A stretch of DNA of 64,000 nt. It comes from Collybiopsis luxurians FD-317 M1 (taxonomy: Eukaryota > Basidiomycota > Agaricomycetes > Agaricales > Omphalotaceae). The notes beneath the pieces were generated by a model. It was not told the origin of the DNA and made no database searches. It saw only the letters and a program-made list of their open reading frames with translations. The number at the start of each line of letters is the position of its first letter. The first letter of the stretch is position 1. The stretch is from the NCBI GenBank assembly GCA_000827265.1, contig KN834871.1:1-64000 (forward strand), written 5' to 3'. Shown here one piece after another: positions 1 to 13,025 of the stretch. A program made the translations under genes and the position numbers.

Positions 1-92
1 CCCTAACCCCTAACCCCTAACCCCTAACCCCCTAACCCCTAACCCCTAACCCCTAACCCCTAACCCCTAACCCCTAACCCCTAACCCCCTAA
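1..92. repeat. Telomeric repeat array (CCCCTAA)n
   Basis: Thirteen consecutive units: one cut hexamer at the edge, ten heptamers CCCCTAA and two octamers CCCCCTAA (28-35 and 85-92). The C-rich strand reads inward from base 1, so the left edge is the physical chromosome end. On the other strand the unit is TTAGGGG, one G longer than the common fungal TTAGGG. The array stops sharply at 92, followed by unique-looking sequence. Confidence 0.97.
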
Positions 93-720
93 GGTACATG
101 GTTGTCTGAGATATGACTGATTAGCAGGTGACTGGAGCAATTCATTATGTTTTCAGGTATTGAGGGACTTTTGTATAGGACATATGGTATTACCCAGCTC
201 AGTATGACCCAGGAGAGTATTTTTTGTCCCTCAAGTCAAGCAGGGTAATGAGGGGATGATTGCATATTCACTCATTTTTGCATTTGACCTATATTTGGTA
301 TCCCAATAATTGTACTCTAGCTTGTACTGGGAACAAGGCATTACCCAGGCCCAAGTTGGTATTACCCAGGAGCTATAGGACCCTGATGATCATATTTATG
401 ATTTACATTGGCTCAATGGCTCCTGTGAAGGTGAGCAGGCATGCAGTTATTTGACAAATGGGATTATTAAACAGTAGAAATTGTTTGGTGTATTGTGAGA
501 GCTACAGGCATATTTACATATAAAAATTTATATTGCCCAGAGCCATATGGACCAGGAGAACATATTTTATGAAGTGACTTGAGGGGTACACCCAATGGTT
601 TGCAGCAGAGTGACAAGAAAGTGGGAAATGGGTGGTTTTTTGCGGGGGTCTGTACCCGTGGGAATCCTTTGGTTAGGACCGTGGGAAAAATTTTACCCAT
701 AAGGAAAATATGTTAGGGTA
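93..720. repeat. Telomere-adjacent degenerate repeats
   Basis: AT-rich sequence without a credible gene. A short motif recurs: TATTACCCAG near 188 and 360, CATTACCCAG near 340 and TATTGCCCAG near 530, the last two stretches followed by related text (GGAGCTATAGGACC near 368, GAGCCATATGGACCAGGAG near 539). I read this as a few very diverged copies of one subtelomeric element. The copy number and unit length cannot be fixed by eye. Confidence 0.5.
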
Positions 721-1439
721 TATGGTGGTACCATCAATTAGGTGACAGGTGTCCACAGGACGGCTGGGTGAGTGAAATAGTGTGGGGGACTAACAATGAT
801 CATTGTTATCAGCAACAGAATAATAGGCATATGAGCGAAGAAGTGGTGGGGAAACGATGGATGTAGGATCCGAGGGAGTGGAGGGATGCAATGACAAGGG
901 CGTGGGAGAGATAAATCCATCCAAATTGTCATTCCGAGACCTAGGAGCATCACCGCAATGTTTGTAGATGCCATTTGGAATGGAGGCTACGTGTGTACGA
1001 GTACGTTCGGGCCAAGTAATATGCACGCTTGGTCGAGGAGACTGTAATAGTCATAGCCGTAGCCGAAACGATATTCGAGGGAGGTAACGGCTGGACGAGG
1101 ACGCGACAGTGAAGGAAAAAGAGGCGAGACTGACAATCAGGATGCCGGCGTATCCTGCATTTGAGTTCGGACGTATGGGTGCGATATATGGAGAAACGCT
1201 GTTTAAACCACACGACTCGCTAGCCAACTCGCAGAACGCAGCGAGACCAGCACCAGTTGAAAGGAAAGGAAAGTCGATTGGACTGGTCGCTGCGGCGATG
1301 GAAATGCTGATACCCAGTATTCCAGCCGTATCCGGTGTTGATCTGAGAATGCAGATAATGGGGCCGTCGGCGGTAGAGGTGAGAGGTATCGGCGTTGATG
1401 ACGCTGGAAGCAACCAATTCGAGTTCGATAGGAAGGAGA

Positions 1440-1665
1440 GAGGCTCTCGAGTTTCATAGGAAAGACTCGAAAGAGTCTGAGACGGTTCTGGAAGAGCGAA
1501 CGACCGTCCAGAGTGCCGGTCAAAGGGGCGAAATGAAGATCAAGGAGAAAGATCTGAAACGAGTGTTAAATTTAAAAGGTTTTTACAGCGCAAAAGTTGG
1601 CTCGTACCTTCGTTTTCAGGCTCAAATAGGAAATCTGTACGAATTGGATAAATTCCAGAGCTCCC
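1440..1665 (-). repeat. Diverged subtelomeric repeat, inverted partner of 9,765-9,960
   Basis: Read on the minus strand this stretch shares ordered blocks with 9,765-9,960 on the plus strand: TATTTGAGCCT...AACGAA, then CGTTCGCTCTTC, then GAGTCTTTCCTA followed by AACTC. The spacing of the blocks is roughly kept while the intervening bases differ, as expected of an old inverted duplication. The limits are approximate. Confidence 0.5.
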
Positions 1666-2214
1666 GACTTGCGTCACCGAAGTAACGGAAGCGGAAGCGC
1701 TTCGTGTGTCGCTGAGTGAGCTGAGAGCAAAACATAGCTATCCCTTGGCCCCATTCCACGCCGACTCTACATTCCGTGTCTCTCTTGTGCCATCTCAGAC
1801 CTCCTTTCCGTCCCAGAATCTTCTCTAATTAGCCTCGCCAGATATGCTGAGTATTGCGTGCACCGTTGGATGTTTTCAATAGAGTCATATAGGCAGATCC
1901 GGAGTTCGAACGATCCTATCAAACGGGGAAGTAGAAAGTCGTTGAGATTGACGACCAGATTGGAAGGACGCAGTGTGAGACAAAAGTTTGTCGGCGAGAG
2001 AAGTAGGGGAAGACGGACTGCGCTGAATGAGGCGTCGATGATGGTGGTAGAGAGCAAGCTGAGGGCATCAGACAGATACCCACGGTTATGACAGCTTAAG
2101 CCAAAAAACGCGTTGTGGTTGTGAGGAAGAGCAAGCGACTGTTCAGAATGGCGGTGAAACGTCGAACTCGGAGGAGAAAAAAGCTACAATGAGTTCTAAG
2201 TTAGTACGGACATG

Positions 2215-2440
2215 GACCTTGAATTCGAATTCGTACCTTTGACGTCTACAACCCGCGTCGCACGGGAAACGGAAGTACTATGTAGTACTTTGTATATCAA
2301 TATCCATGTTCTCGAGCACGAAGACTATACGCGTAGTCTTCCTCTTCTTCCTCTTCGTGATCCCTTCGTGCCATCCTCCACTATACTTCCCGTTCCAACG
2401 TCGGTTGTAATACGCTGAACGTTACGCGAACGGTCTGTTG
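2215..2440. repeat. Diverged subtelomeric direct repeat, copy A
   Basis: Shares, in the same order, with 2,965-3,200: a TTCGTACCTTT/TTCGTACATTC block, a GACGTCTAC/GACGTCGAC block, ACGGAAGTAC, a GAGCACGAAGACTA/GAACACGAAGACTACG hairpin arm, CTTCGTGATCCCTTCG/CTTCGTGAATCCTTCG, and CGTTCCAACGTC. A perfect 8-bp inverted repeat (loop 6) sits at 2,320-2,341. Confidence 0.6.
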
Positions 2441-2964
2441 CAAACCTAGCGGCGCGTAATCGGGATCGTTTCCGAAGGATTGACTTGCTGAATAATTCGA
2501 GTAGGGCGTTACCAGAGACGTCTACGGGAGAGAAAGAGTATGGTCAAGCGAGTGAGCAAACTATCACTGTCTTGGGTTCGCGAAGAAAGTTCAACCGGTT
2601 TTACGGCGAAGATCCTGGTCCAGCAGTCCGATGCGAAGGAGACGAGGGCTATAAGGAGACGAGTCAGGATAGATCCAACTAACGAATTCTAGTTCGTACC
2701 TTCAGTTCGTAGCTTCAAACCACGGACCAGACTTCGATCGCTAAGCAAAAGACACCAGCAGTACTCCATGTACCGCTGCGTGTACGTTACGTTCAAGAAA
2801 GTCTCCTCCCCTCCACACGGTGTTCCGGAGGGAGACCCGCATTTTCCTACTTGAGTCTGCGAGGGAAAGTTGACCGAGGAGGAGTGGGCGAACAGCGTTG
2901 AACGTCGAGCAAGAGAGATAGAAAAGCTAGAACGAGTCCTCAATCAGCGTGAATACAAAACTCA

Positions 2965-3200
2965 AAAGCTGATTCGCACCTATAGTTCGTACATTCAAAC
3001 GAGGAAGAAACTCCGACGTCGACGACACGCGTGGCTAGAGCAACGGAAGTACCCGAGCTTGCCATAAGGCCACGCGTGCTATCGAACACGAAGACTACGT
3101 TGTGCGTAGTCTTCCCCCTCAACCACTTCTTCGTGAATCCTTCGCACCATTCTCTACAGCCTTTTTCGTTCCAACGTCCGGCTCCAACCCGCTGGCCACT
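2965..3200. repeat. Diverged subtelomeric direct repeat, copy B
   Basis: Second copy of the element at 2,215-2,440, about 750 bp downstream in the same orientation. The internal hairpin is stronger here: GAAGACTACG, loop of five, CGTAGTCTTC at 3,090-3,114. A third, partial trace (TTCGTACCTTCAGTTCGTA) lies near 2,692. Confidence 0.6.
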
Positions 3201-6200
3201 AACTAAATCGTCTGCTACTTGTAGTGGAAGCACGAGATACTTAAAGCGCCAACGTGCCGGTGGACGGACAGGTGAAAGACACCGTCGTCCTCGAAGGATA
3301 AAGTAGGAGGGAGGTCCTGGTTGGAAAGGTGAGCGAAGACGCGGATGACACGGATGATGTTGAAAGAAAAGTCGTGGCGTGGTATTGGCGGTTACCCACG
3401 CTGATGATACGATGAGCCGAGGAGCGTTTCGCAAGTGCTTTGATCTGAATTGATACTAGTCCGAACGAAGGGGCGAACGAGGGGGAGAGTACGCGCGGGT
3501 GATCTTGCAGCTCGCGCGTCTGGCCGGACATGGATGGTTGGAGCATCGGGTACACACGAAAAGGAACAGAAGGGGATAGGAAAAGAAGAGAAGGAGGAGG
3601 AGGAATCAGCAAAATAAAAGCAAGAGCTGCGAAATGATATCTTACCTCGGACTTTTGAGCATAAATTCAAGTTCATTTCATGGATGTGCGGAAAGATTTA
3701 TTATATACTGACTCTTCGAGTCCACTTTAATCTCAATACAGCGACGCAATCCAGGTGAGCGTTCGTTATTCCGTGCGCACCGTAAGTTTTTCTGAGATTT
3801 GCATGATATGTCGTCGCAAACTAAGCGTGTCTCGCGAGGAATCGGAGCAGAGTGAAGGAAGCAGGTAGTATATTAACTAAACGAAGTATTCATACACTCG
3901 TATAGAGAGAGCACGTCCAAAGAACCTGCGCAAAAGAAAGAAATCAGTTCAATACAAAAGTTCCACGGATTTCGAAGGAACATACCTTATGCCCGATCCT
4001 CAAATTACCCTCTCCAGCCCCATGAGGCTCATCCTACGCAATTCCTGCCCCTTAATCGTGAGATAGTCTTGGTTTGAAGGCATTTACGCGGACGCGTGCT
4101 GGAACGAATACGGTTTGTGCATTTCTTAGGTCGGCTGGTGTGAGTAAACCGTTAGAGGAATTGAGACTCGCGTAATTGCACTATATATATTGACTAGCAA
4201 GGGATCTGATGGTTAACGGAGGCGAATTGGATGGAAATGAGAAAGCGTCGAGGTGGTTGGAGAAAGAGTTTGCGGGCCGCTGCTACCGAAATCCATTCTT
4301 CCGTATTGACGCTCACGGGCGTCAATTTTCAACCTTCTCTTAACCTTCGTTTCCGTTCATTTCTTCCTCTCAAAGCCACACCTTCCAATGAAGGCTCTTG
4401 TGGAACTGTCAAAAGAGAACACGCGTGCCATTTGATATGGTACTTCTTGAGAAGAAGAGAAAGTTTAGGGTTTCCGAGTCGCGATAGGCAACGGCGGAAG
4501 GGTTGGGCGACGCAATTCGAGTTTAGGCGAACAAATTTGAGTTTTGGATGATGGAAGTCTTGGGTATTCGTAGGGCTATCACTGGTATGGGTTTTTATCC
4601 ACCTCGTTACCTACAAACTCTTAGCGACTACTCTAGATAACTCAAAATACGCTAACTTGATCTCGAACGGCGACTGTCCAATATATTCCCGTGCTGCTTT
4701 ACTGTAGTGTATAGGTTGTATGTTGCGCGTGTACAGTAAATTGAGAGAATAAATGATTGAATGGCTGCTACGCTGTAAGTGGACAGGTAAAAATCAAAAT
4801 ACATGTGTTTCCTGGTACAGCCAGTGATTCGTTCATGGAGCAATGGACGAAAATATTCAGGTACGCTATCTCTTCCCTGTCCTTGCATTAGATGCTAACG
4901 GAAACTTCATTCCCAGGTTGTTAGTACATTGTTGGACAATATATTGTTTCTCCTTTCATAATAGATTCATGAAATGTGCATCGACTCGCTCTACTGAAGT
5001 GAGCGCAGGAACTTGAATAGCATTATACATCTTGCGATAAGGTGGGGTACGTGTTTGTTAAGTCTCCTTGCTCATTACGCATAAACACGGCAGACGATAT
5101 CTATTGATATATCTTGCTAAAGACTCAACAATACGTATGGCCTACTGATACAGTCTCGGTGCGAAGCCCTCTGTCGCTGCGGATCTCAGTAAAAGGAATG
5201 ATGAATAAGTCTTCTCCACCCCTCCCTATGCTCTACGGGAGTCATATAGTAAGTCGTTTCGTTTCAGCAAGGTTTCTTTCGATTTGCCCGCAGATTTAAA
5301 CGCAAGACATTCCGCCATCTTTATTGTCCATCTCGCCTCTCTTCTCATTACCATCATATATCTCTTCAACCCTCGCCCTCTCTCAATCTCTTTCCAGTGG
5401 CGACAAGCTGCCTATAACGATAACGGCGCTGAAGACCATGCGTATGCATATCAGGGTCCAAACTTGCTCACGCACATCCCTCCGTATCGAACGACCTTCT
5501 CCATAGTGCATGGTGATACTATCACTGGTAATCCGTATCAGACTGACCGATATGTTCATTGTTACGGTTGATCTCAGCACTCCCCTGATTCTTATGTTCT
5601 TTGTTCACACAATGCACCACGACCTCTTTGCTGATATACAACCATCCCAACTCCACCTAGACGACAGTCAAAAGCTGTCCACATGCACTTAAGACTGTCT
5701 ATGCCACTTCCGACGGTGAGGAATCCGAGGGCTCGACCAAACGGTGTTCAAGCTCAAGGAAGATATGCTGCGTAGGGAAGAAGAATGAGGGTGGTCGTTT
5801 GTACCAGTAGTAGATGCTTGTATTTGAGGTGACTCAGGCGTGCATATCGGACAACTCGATATCGAGTTCGGCAAGATACAAGATTCAGGCTGACGATCAA
5901 CCGCTAAAGATTCGAACCTTAAAAGAAGGCTCTTACCCGCGGGCGTTCGATGAAACTTGTTATTAAGTGTGTTCACCATCCTTCAGCAACTGAAATCATT
6001 GCTTCTCGTCACCAGTGAGGTTCAACTCACCGAAATTGTAGCTCACTCTGCAGTAAGGAGTCCTAAATACCTAAATCGGTGTGCTGAAAAGCTATACTGA
6101 GCAAGATCCAGCGCTAGGAAAAGTAGAACGAATCTGAATATGAGTTTGAGTTTTACCAGACAAACTGAGACGTACCAAACATTGAAATCAATAGGCCTTC

Positions 6201-9200
6201 CAAGTTCCAATTCACATCGTAACAATTTCCTGTCTCACTAGAGGCAAAAAAAAAAAAAAACAACCCAAATACGCAGATGATTCGTTCCACCCATACTGAA
6301 TTCTGAAAACTAGGGGATCCACCGCATACTAAGCGAGTTTCGGAGGCAGATCGGAGTGCGCTCAGAGCTACCAAAGGAGCCTAAATTTCTGATGCCGGTG
6401 ATGTGTGAGCAAGTAAGTTCATTATCGTCTTGATTCGAGTTCAAGTTGCCGCAGAAAGCACTTACCAGTGAATTATTCACGTTCAGTGGGAGCGGTGTAC
6501 ATAGTAGCGTCCGATTCTAAGAGATCAGCAGCGGTACAGCTTCACTATGGGTGAGCGGTTTAATGAATACCTTGTACCGATATTCAATAGATCAACGAGC
6601 AAGTAACCTGAATGAATCATACATTCCCAAGGCTTTGCCGAATGGCGAATCCTCATTACCCTGTCATTGCCGCCATATCCTTACTCCTGCGCCCGATGAC
6701 CCAATAACACCTGAAACAACATCGATCTACATACCTTGGGATCTATGCACGTTGCCTACAACGGTGACGAATTTTCTGTAGCCAATGCTGAAGTCTCACC
6801 TTACTTAACGGAATCAAAACCAAGACCTCTCCTCTGTTTTTTCTGTTGAGACTCATCGCAGGCAGGACTCTACTCTTTCGACAATTTAGCCGCAGTCGGA
6901 AATGCGAAACGGCACTCTTTCCGGCCTGTGCCAGACGAATGTCAAAAAAATAAACGACTCACGTACCCGTATCTGTATATCTTATGAATTAATAGACTGG
7001 ACCCAGGCTTCCTCGTAAAGCGACCCGCTCGTCTCACATAGCAGTAGTAGAAATTCCAGGATAGTAATTCTATTGTGTAACCAAAACTCTGAGAAAATCA
7101 TGTGTTAGGATGTTACGAGCAGAAGGGAAGACTGCCGTACCAATAAATCTACTTATACACTCCTTTATTCCGTCTTTCCGGAAGCCGTTGACCGTCGACC
7201 TCATCTCAACTTGGAAAGCTATTCCTGCATGCACACATCCTCCATTCAACCGTATTCCGTCTTCCATCTTTATTGGGAAGTTGAGCCGGGGAGCGTGGAA
7301 GCGGGTCAAGGGTCGCGATGGGAAGGTAATTAGAAATGATGTAAACTAAGCAGATAACACTTAGTCGTTAGCCAGACGAAAGAAATGAATAAAATAAAAC
7401 CATACCTTGCGATTCCGACGCTCCGAGAGCTCTTTATTCTGTCATTGATACCTATACCGATTCGGTAGCCTGAACCTCGTCTCTCATATTCATCAGCCCA
7501 TAGTAACCCTTTGCTGGAAAGCCTTGTCGAAGGAGTTGCGAAATTGGAGGTGAGAGTCGAAGGCCAAGATGGAATTTGACGCCCACTGGCGTCTATACGA
7601 ATGGGTGCCTTGAGCGCCTAACTTCTCGTTTACTTCTTTCTCGTACACCCCACATCGTTTTATTCCCCCTCCATAGCTTTCTCCTTTCTTTCACCCTGCT
7701 ACTCCATAAACTCGATGTCTATATGATCATTCTTGAGCTGCGAAACTCAAGTTGTGGAAATTGGAACTCTCGAAGATTCACCAAGGCCGCGTCTACATCC
7801 GTAAAAGAAGATTAATATCGTTAGAACGCTGTAGAGAATCACTTGGATATGTCGTCGAGATCAGGCATGGGGCGTAAAGTAGGTTCAGTTTCATTTGCTT
7901 TCTCCATTGAACTAATTTCCGTTTCTTTCCGTTGCAGTTTTGTTCTGTTTATCTTCTTACCTGCGATTGTATCAATATTTTTCCTTCCAATTCATAATTT
8001 GTGAACCTCTTCAAACGCGAGAGATCCCGTAAGACCTTAATATGCCTTTTTTTCTTGTCGTACAGTGCGCGTGCGCGTCGCCAGAGCAAGAGTACCCGGA
8101 CTCCCAATGTCGCGTCTTCAACTTTGAATTTCGGAGACTTGACGGGGACGAACAGATGCTAATGAACTCGTGAGTTTTGGGACACGAATCCGAGGTAAGA
8201 CTGATCAAACTTTCCCTCGTTTCCTCTATTCTCATTAAGCCTCTAGCTATTTCCCTCCACGGTACTTGGAAGGAATGTATCCTAGGGTTGATTAGGGATG
8301 CTCTGATCGCTGCTAACAATGCCAAGCTTGATGTTTTCAACGCGATAACGCCGATCGATTCCTTACACGTTCGTATTCGATATCTCTTTCCTCGATACCG
8401 TCTCAAATGCCCAAACTATAGGACAATTCGAGCGCAGTTTGTGGAACTCTGCCTATCGGACGTTTCCGACATACGGTATTACAAGACAACTCGAGCCAAA
8501 TTCGCTCAAAGGACCGCAAACTATACGTGGTGCCACCATCGACGGACCGCAAGAACAGCCGAAGAGGGTTCTTTCTGGCTTGCGGCCGCATATTCAACTT
8601 CAAACGAACGGTTCCTCACGAAAAAAGGGCGAAAAATGGATTTGTACACTGGATAGAACGAGTCGAAGAACGGGCGTAAAGGTATTCTCTCTCTGATCTC
8701 GTCCGGTTTCTTCGTCAACTAACTCTATCGTTCTTGCTCATAGTTGCGAAATATTCCTCTACATTCAAATATCCGATCATTCCGAAATTTCAACCTCAAG
8801 TCGTTTCATTCACTCATGCTCGCGACTCACCAAGACCCGTCCATTCCACAAGAGTATCGCGTCTACTCTGGCCGTCTAGCTTCAGTCACTAGCTGAAGAT
8901 CTTACACCTCTTCCTCGAGCTACGCCCATATTCACGGACGGAACCTTCGGCCTCGATCGATCAGTGAATATTTGGGTGCACGGTATCACTAATTGGAGAG
9001 CAGCCGTCTCATAATTCCGGTATGCCCGTGGATCGGCAGCCTATACGAGAGGTAGCGTCTAACTTCACTGCCGTTTTCTACGTTTCGTTAATTTTCTCCT
9101 TGTTCCATAGCCCACTTCCTTGTTTAGTGTCGTCCGTGCCCTGTAACTCGGCCTTCGATACAGTCGCAGACACGTACATGGCAGGATGACCTTCAAATTC

Positions 9201-9764
9201 CCCTCATTTACCATTACGGTTGAGAAGCCATCAAATTTTCACGCAAATTCGGCTCAGATGGCCGCAAAACGTTTTTCGGATCCATCTGTCATAACCGTGG
9301 GTATCCGTCTGATGCCCACAACTTGCGCTCTACCATCATTATCCACCGCTCTCGTCCTCACCTCCGTCTCCTGCCAAAACTTCGACCAACCCCATCCTCC
9401 TAATTTGGTTGTCTAGGTCGACGATTCCCTCTCCGTCTCCATCTATGAGTACCTCGTACTCTCAAGATCCTTCACGCTCTGAAATTTGTCTATACGATTC
9501 CGGTAGAGCCAGTCATCGGTTTACGGAATAATCACCGTGTCCAGGCCCCCTAGAAAGGATGCCGGGAAGGAAGGAAGGTTGAGGCGGCACAAGGGAGGAA
9601 CGAGGAAGGAGAAAATGAGGAAGGTTACACGCAATAGAGAGTCGGCGTGGGGTCAAAGAAACGGACACATTTTTCGTTATGCTCTTTCGAGCTCCTTCGG
9701 CGATGTACGAAGCGCTACTGCTTCCGTTTCTATGGTGACGCGATTCGTCAACCTTAGAATTCGC

Positions 9765-9960
9765 CCGTTCCGAATGGCTTTCGTATTTGAGCCTATGAAC
9801 GAAAGGTATGAGTCCATTTTTGAGCCGTACGAATCTTCTATCTAAGGACTCGTTTCAGATCTTTTCCTCAATCTTTTCCTTGACCCTTTGACCGCCGCGC
9901 TGAATCATCGTTCGCTCTTCTATAACGAACTCAGACTCGGTCGAGTCTTTCCTAACGAAC
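9765..9960 (+). repeat. Diverged subtelomeric repeat, inverted partner of 1,440-1,665
   Basis: Carries the same ordered blocks as 1,440-1,665 in opposite orientation. It lies in the pyrimidine-rich part of the subtelomere, in keeping with its inversion relative to the purine-rich left part. Confidence 0.5.
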
Positions 9961-11934
9961 TCAAGGATATGTCAACGTGCCGCAGCGGCCAATCTAGTCG
10001 CTTTCCTACCAACGAACTTTTGCCTCCAGCTATGCCCTGCGAGAGTTGCTTGGCGAGTCATATCGTTCGAACTAGATGCATGTTGATATAACATCCATGC
10101 ACACGAATCTCTCTTCGTGATTCCCCGCTCCTTCCTCGTCGGAATTTGGATTTTCACCGCCTCTTCGAATCCTCTCCGACGCCGTCTATGACTATGGGGC
10201 TTTCATATACGAATCACATACCTCTTCTCCCTACTTTGCTCCTCCCTTGATTCCTTCTCTTTTCCGCCCAGCTTTACCCGTCCTTACATTTCAGAAAGAA
10301 CGTATGCGAACTGTAGCGATATTCTCAGTACAACGACTCGGTGCAATTGCAGCTTCCCAAAACCCTCGTATTTTCGGTTAATCACCATATCCTCGACCTC
10401 TTCACCCATCGTTCTTGGATCAACGTGCCTTCGCTCACTCATAACCCGATCACCCATAAAAGCCGAGTCATAGTCGTTCGCGCGCGCTGAAGATGGTCTA
10501 GTCTGCTTACGATACTGATGCACGACGCTGGTACAGTTTGGACTGCTTACGCTTAAATCTCGCGTCCATCTGTTGGCTTGCTCGCTCGTCATCCAGGATC
10601 CATCTCCGTATCGATCGAGCTTCGCAGTACCCGATACCTTGAACGCCAATCTCTAGCTACCCACTCTGCCGCAGGGCCAACCTTAGCATTACTTTGGCGT
10701 AGACGATCACTATAATAGAATCACCCCAAACTTTCCTCTACGCCATGCTCGTATCTCGAGTTCTATTCCGACCTATGCCTGTCAAGTTGAGGATTTATGT
10801 AGGGTATGTGTACAGTCTTTTGTGGGTTCTTCGATATAAGGTCTGTTGGATATTTACTCGATTTTGACGAGATGCTGATTTCTCTCGTTCCTCCCTTCTT
10901 CAGTCCAGTCTCATCCCCCTCCAACGTGCGACCACGACTCTCATCGTCGACGCAACTGGATTCTTCACGCTCGACGCTCCGGCTATGTCTCAAGCCCCAC
11001 TATCGAGCTTCGCATGTCTCCGCTGCGAAGATTGTCAAGACACAATAAGTTCAAATATGAGAAATCGACAACCGAGCGGCGTCGAACGCTCTCCAACGTA
11101 CTCGGTGTTCGGCTGTTGACATGTCAGGTATAAATTCTCGCCACTTGAACTTGACACGCGTTTATGTATCCATGCTCTTTTAGTATCGCAGACCGTGAAC
11201 GGAATCGCGACGAGTCGATACTCATGTGAAGATCAAGGATGTTCAGAAGGCCGTTGTACCATGTACCCTGCTTTCGGACCCTACTTCCTTTCATGTATCT
11301 TATTTTCTTTCCTTCTTTTGCTTCTCTTTACTAGTTCTCTCGATTTCCACTCCCTGTGTTTGACATACCCAGATGGTGATTAGTAATATAATTACTTGTA
11401 CTTATGCATGAGTCTTAACGATTGCCATTACCCTACCTCTCATTCTCTAAGTTGTCCCTGACTACAGTAATTGAGCATGGGAACATGTCGGGCTGTACTT
11501 ACGATAGATGGCCTAGGTTCAGTTTGATGCTTGGAAATCGGTCAAAATCTCTTTCACCTTACCCTTTGGACTTGAACTAGAGAAATATGAGCGGAACTCT
11601 GCTCGAACCTTCACGAAATCGTTCCGGTAAACAATTTGAGCTACGGAGTAAGCCAAGTGTGGCAGTGCCGAAGTTTGTTTGCATTTTGTAATGTGGGCGG
11701 CCTAGTATCTTCACTATAAAAATGATTTTGACCTTTAACATTTCGAACCGAACCATGACCATGACCAGCTTGAGCTCTTCTTGATCATCGACATCCACTT
11801 TGAGTCAATCAGGTTTTTCTAAGCCCCGAGTATCAAGCCAAAGTCGTAATACTCGTATTTTCCTTCTTAGCTTCTCGCTGACCAGGTCTTGCAGTCGTCG
11901 TTCTTTTTATTTTAATTCAAATCGACGATACCCT

Positions 11935-13025
11935 ATGGAGACCTCATACGAGTATTTTAATCCTTCCTACCGGCCTTTTGAAGAGGACAAGGCTTTTTAT
12001 ATTGAACCATGCTCGCCGCCACAGGAAACAGCTCCGCGCTCGCTCAGCCAGATTATCGACTACGATGTTTCGATTCCAGCCAGTGCCGAAAATCACCGGT
12101 CTCTTGAAATGAGTCTTCAAGCTCAGATTCACCCTGATTTTAGTGGCGAAAGCTTAGACGTACGAACTTGGTGGTCTCGCAGTACTCCAGACAACAACTA
12201 TATTGACTACTCCGTACCTGCGCCGTGGTCCTTATCAACCAACTCCCAATTCGTATCTATCGGAGGCCTTGACCCATCGCGCAACACATATAGTCTTCAG
12301 CCAGACTCAAACTCTATCCATCTCGCATCTCTTCTGCCGTTGGATTCAGTAGCAGATCCAGGTCCCTGGCCTGCATGGCTGGAAAATCCGCTGGAGTCTC
12401 GGGCTGGAGTGGCGCAATCTGCAAGCCTACTTAGGGGGAGTCAGATGAATTTCTATGGGTTTACAGAAAGTCTACGGGGAGGTGGCACGATGGACACCAA
12501 TTGTCAATATCCTACAGAGCTTCATTCTGCCATTTCCTATGATGACTACGGCCTCTCTGAACATTCTATTTCACCACTCGCAGTCTCTCCGACAGATGAT
12601 TATGTCCAACCGCGTGCTCCCCGGGTCATACCCACTGATCCTGCCCAACATGAGGTTCGAAGCGTTAGTTCTCCTGCCATTGTACGGGCAGCACGTATGC
12701 GACGCAAAGTTGATCCAGAGAGTGGCGTGGTGAAGCCACCACGTTTCCGTTGTTCTGAAGATAGATGCATAGAACTTGGCGTCGGATTCACCTCCAAACA
12801 AAAATTACAAGGTCCGTGTTCAATGACTTTAGCTCTGCATTAACGGTTAGCTGAATTTGCGTTGATCCTTAAGATCACTCACGACGGCATGTGGGCATGA
12901 AGCCCTTCCATTGCACTATATGCTGGGATGTTAAAGCTACATACACCAACAAGACCGATCTCATTAAACATCAGAAAAGTGAAAAATGCAAAAGAAATGC
13001 GGCATTACTTACGGGTATGATTTAA
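11935..13025 (+). CDS. C2H2 zinc-finger protein, putative transcription factor
   Basis: Two exons, 11935-12811 and 12874-13025, joined across a 62-nt intron that splits the first finger; product about 342 residues. The N-terminal 280 residues are Ser/Pro/Tyr-rich and look disordered, as in many fungal activators. The C-terminus has a C-x4-C-x12-H-x3-H finger (ending RRH) followed directly by GMKPFHC, a typical TGEKPF-like linker, and a second finger starting CTIC and ending in H-x5-C. The ATG at 11,935 was chosen because the upstream frame has no ATG; an upstream non-coding exon is possible. It is the most telomere-proximal gene I can support and, if regulatory, a candidate for controlling the gene cluster to its right, but nothing in the sequence proves that link. 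The exact 3' end could change if a further intron starts at the final GTATGA. Confidence 0.75.

Larger units (their letters stand above)
721..11934. other. Gene-poor subtelomeric region
   Basis: About 11 kb in which I recognise no protein family on either strand. The open frames are short, have no consistent introns and encode low-complexity Ser/Arg-rich products. Sequence composition shifts: about 1,050-3,650 is purine-rich on the plus strand, about 7,600-10,950 pyrimidine-rich. Diverged repeat copies are listed separately (2,215/2,965 direct; 1,440/9,765 inverted). The longest anonymous frame, 8,177-8,656, has no recognisable motif and a competing open frame opposite, so it is not called a gene. 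Confidence 0.6.

Noticed and set aside
1109..1459. 116-codon frame and several overlapping minus-strand frames
   Set aside because: Part of a diverged repeat with an inverted partner at 9.8 kb; several frames are open at once, and the translations are low-complexity.
8177..8656. 159-codon open frame in the subtelomere
   Set aside because: No recognisable motif, no intron structure like its neighbours, and a 131-codon frame on the opposite strand over the same bases; more likely chance in old repeats.
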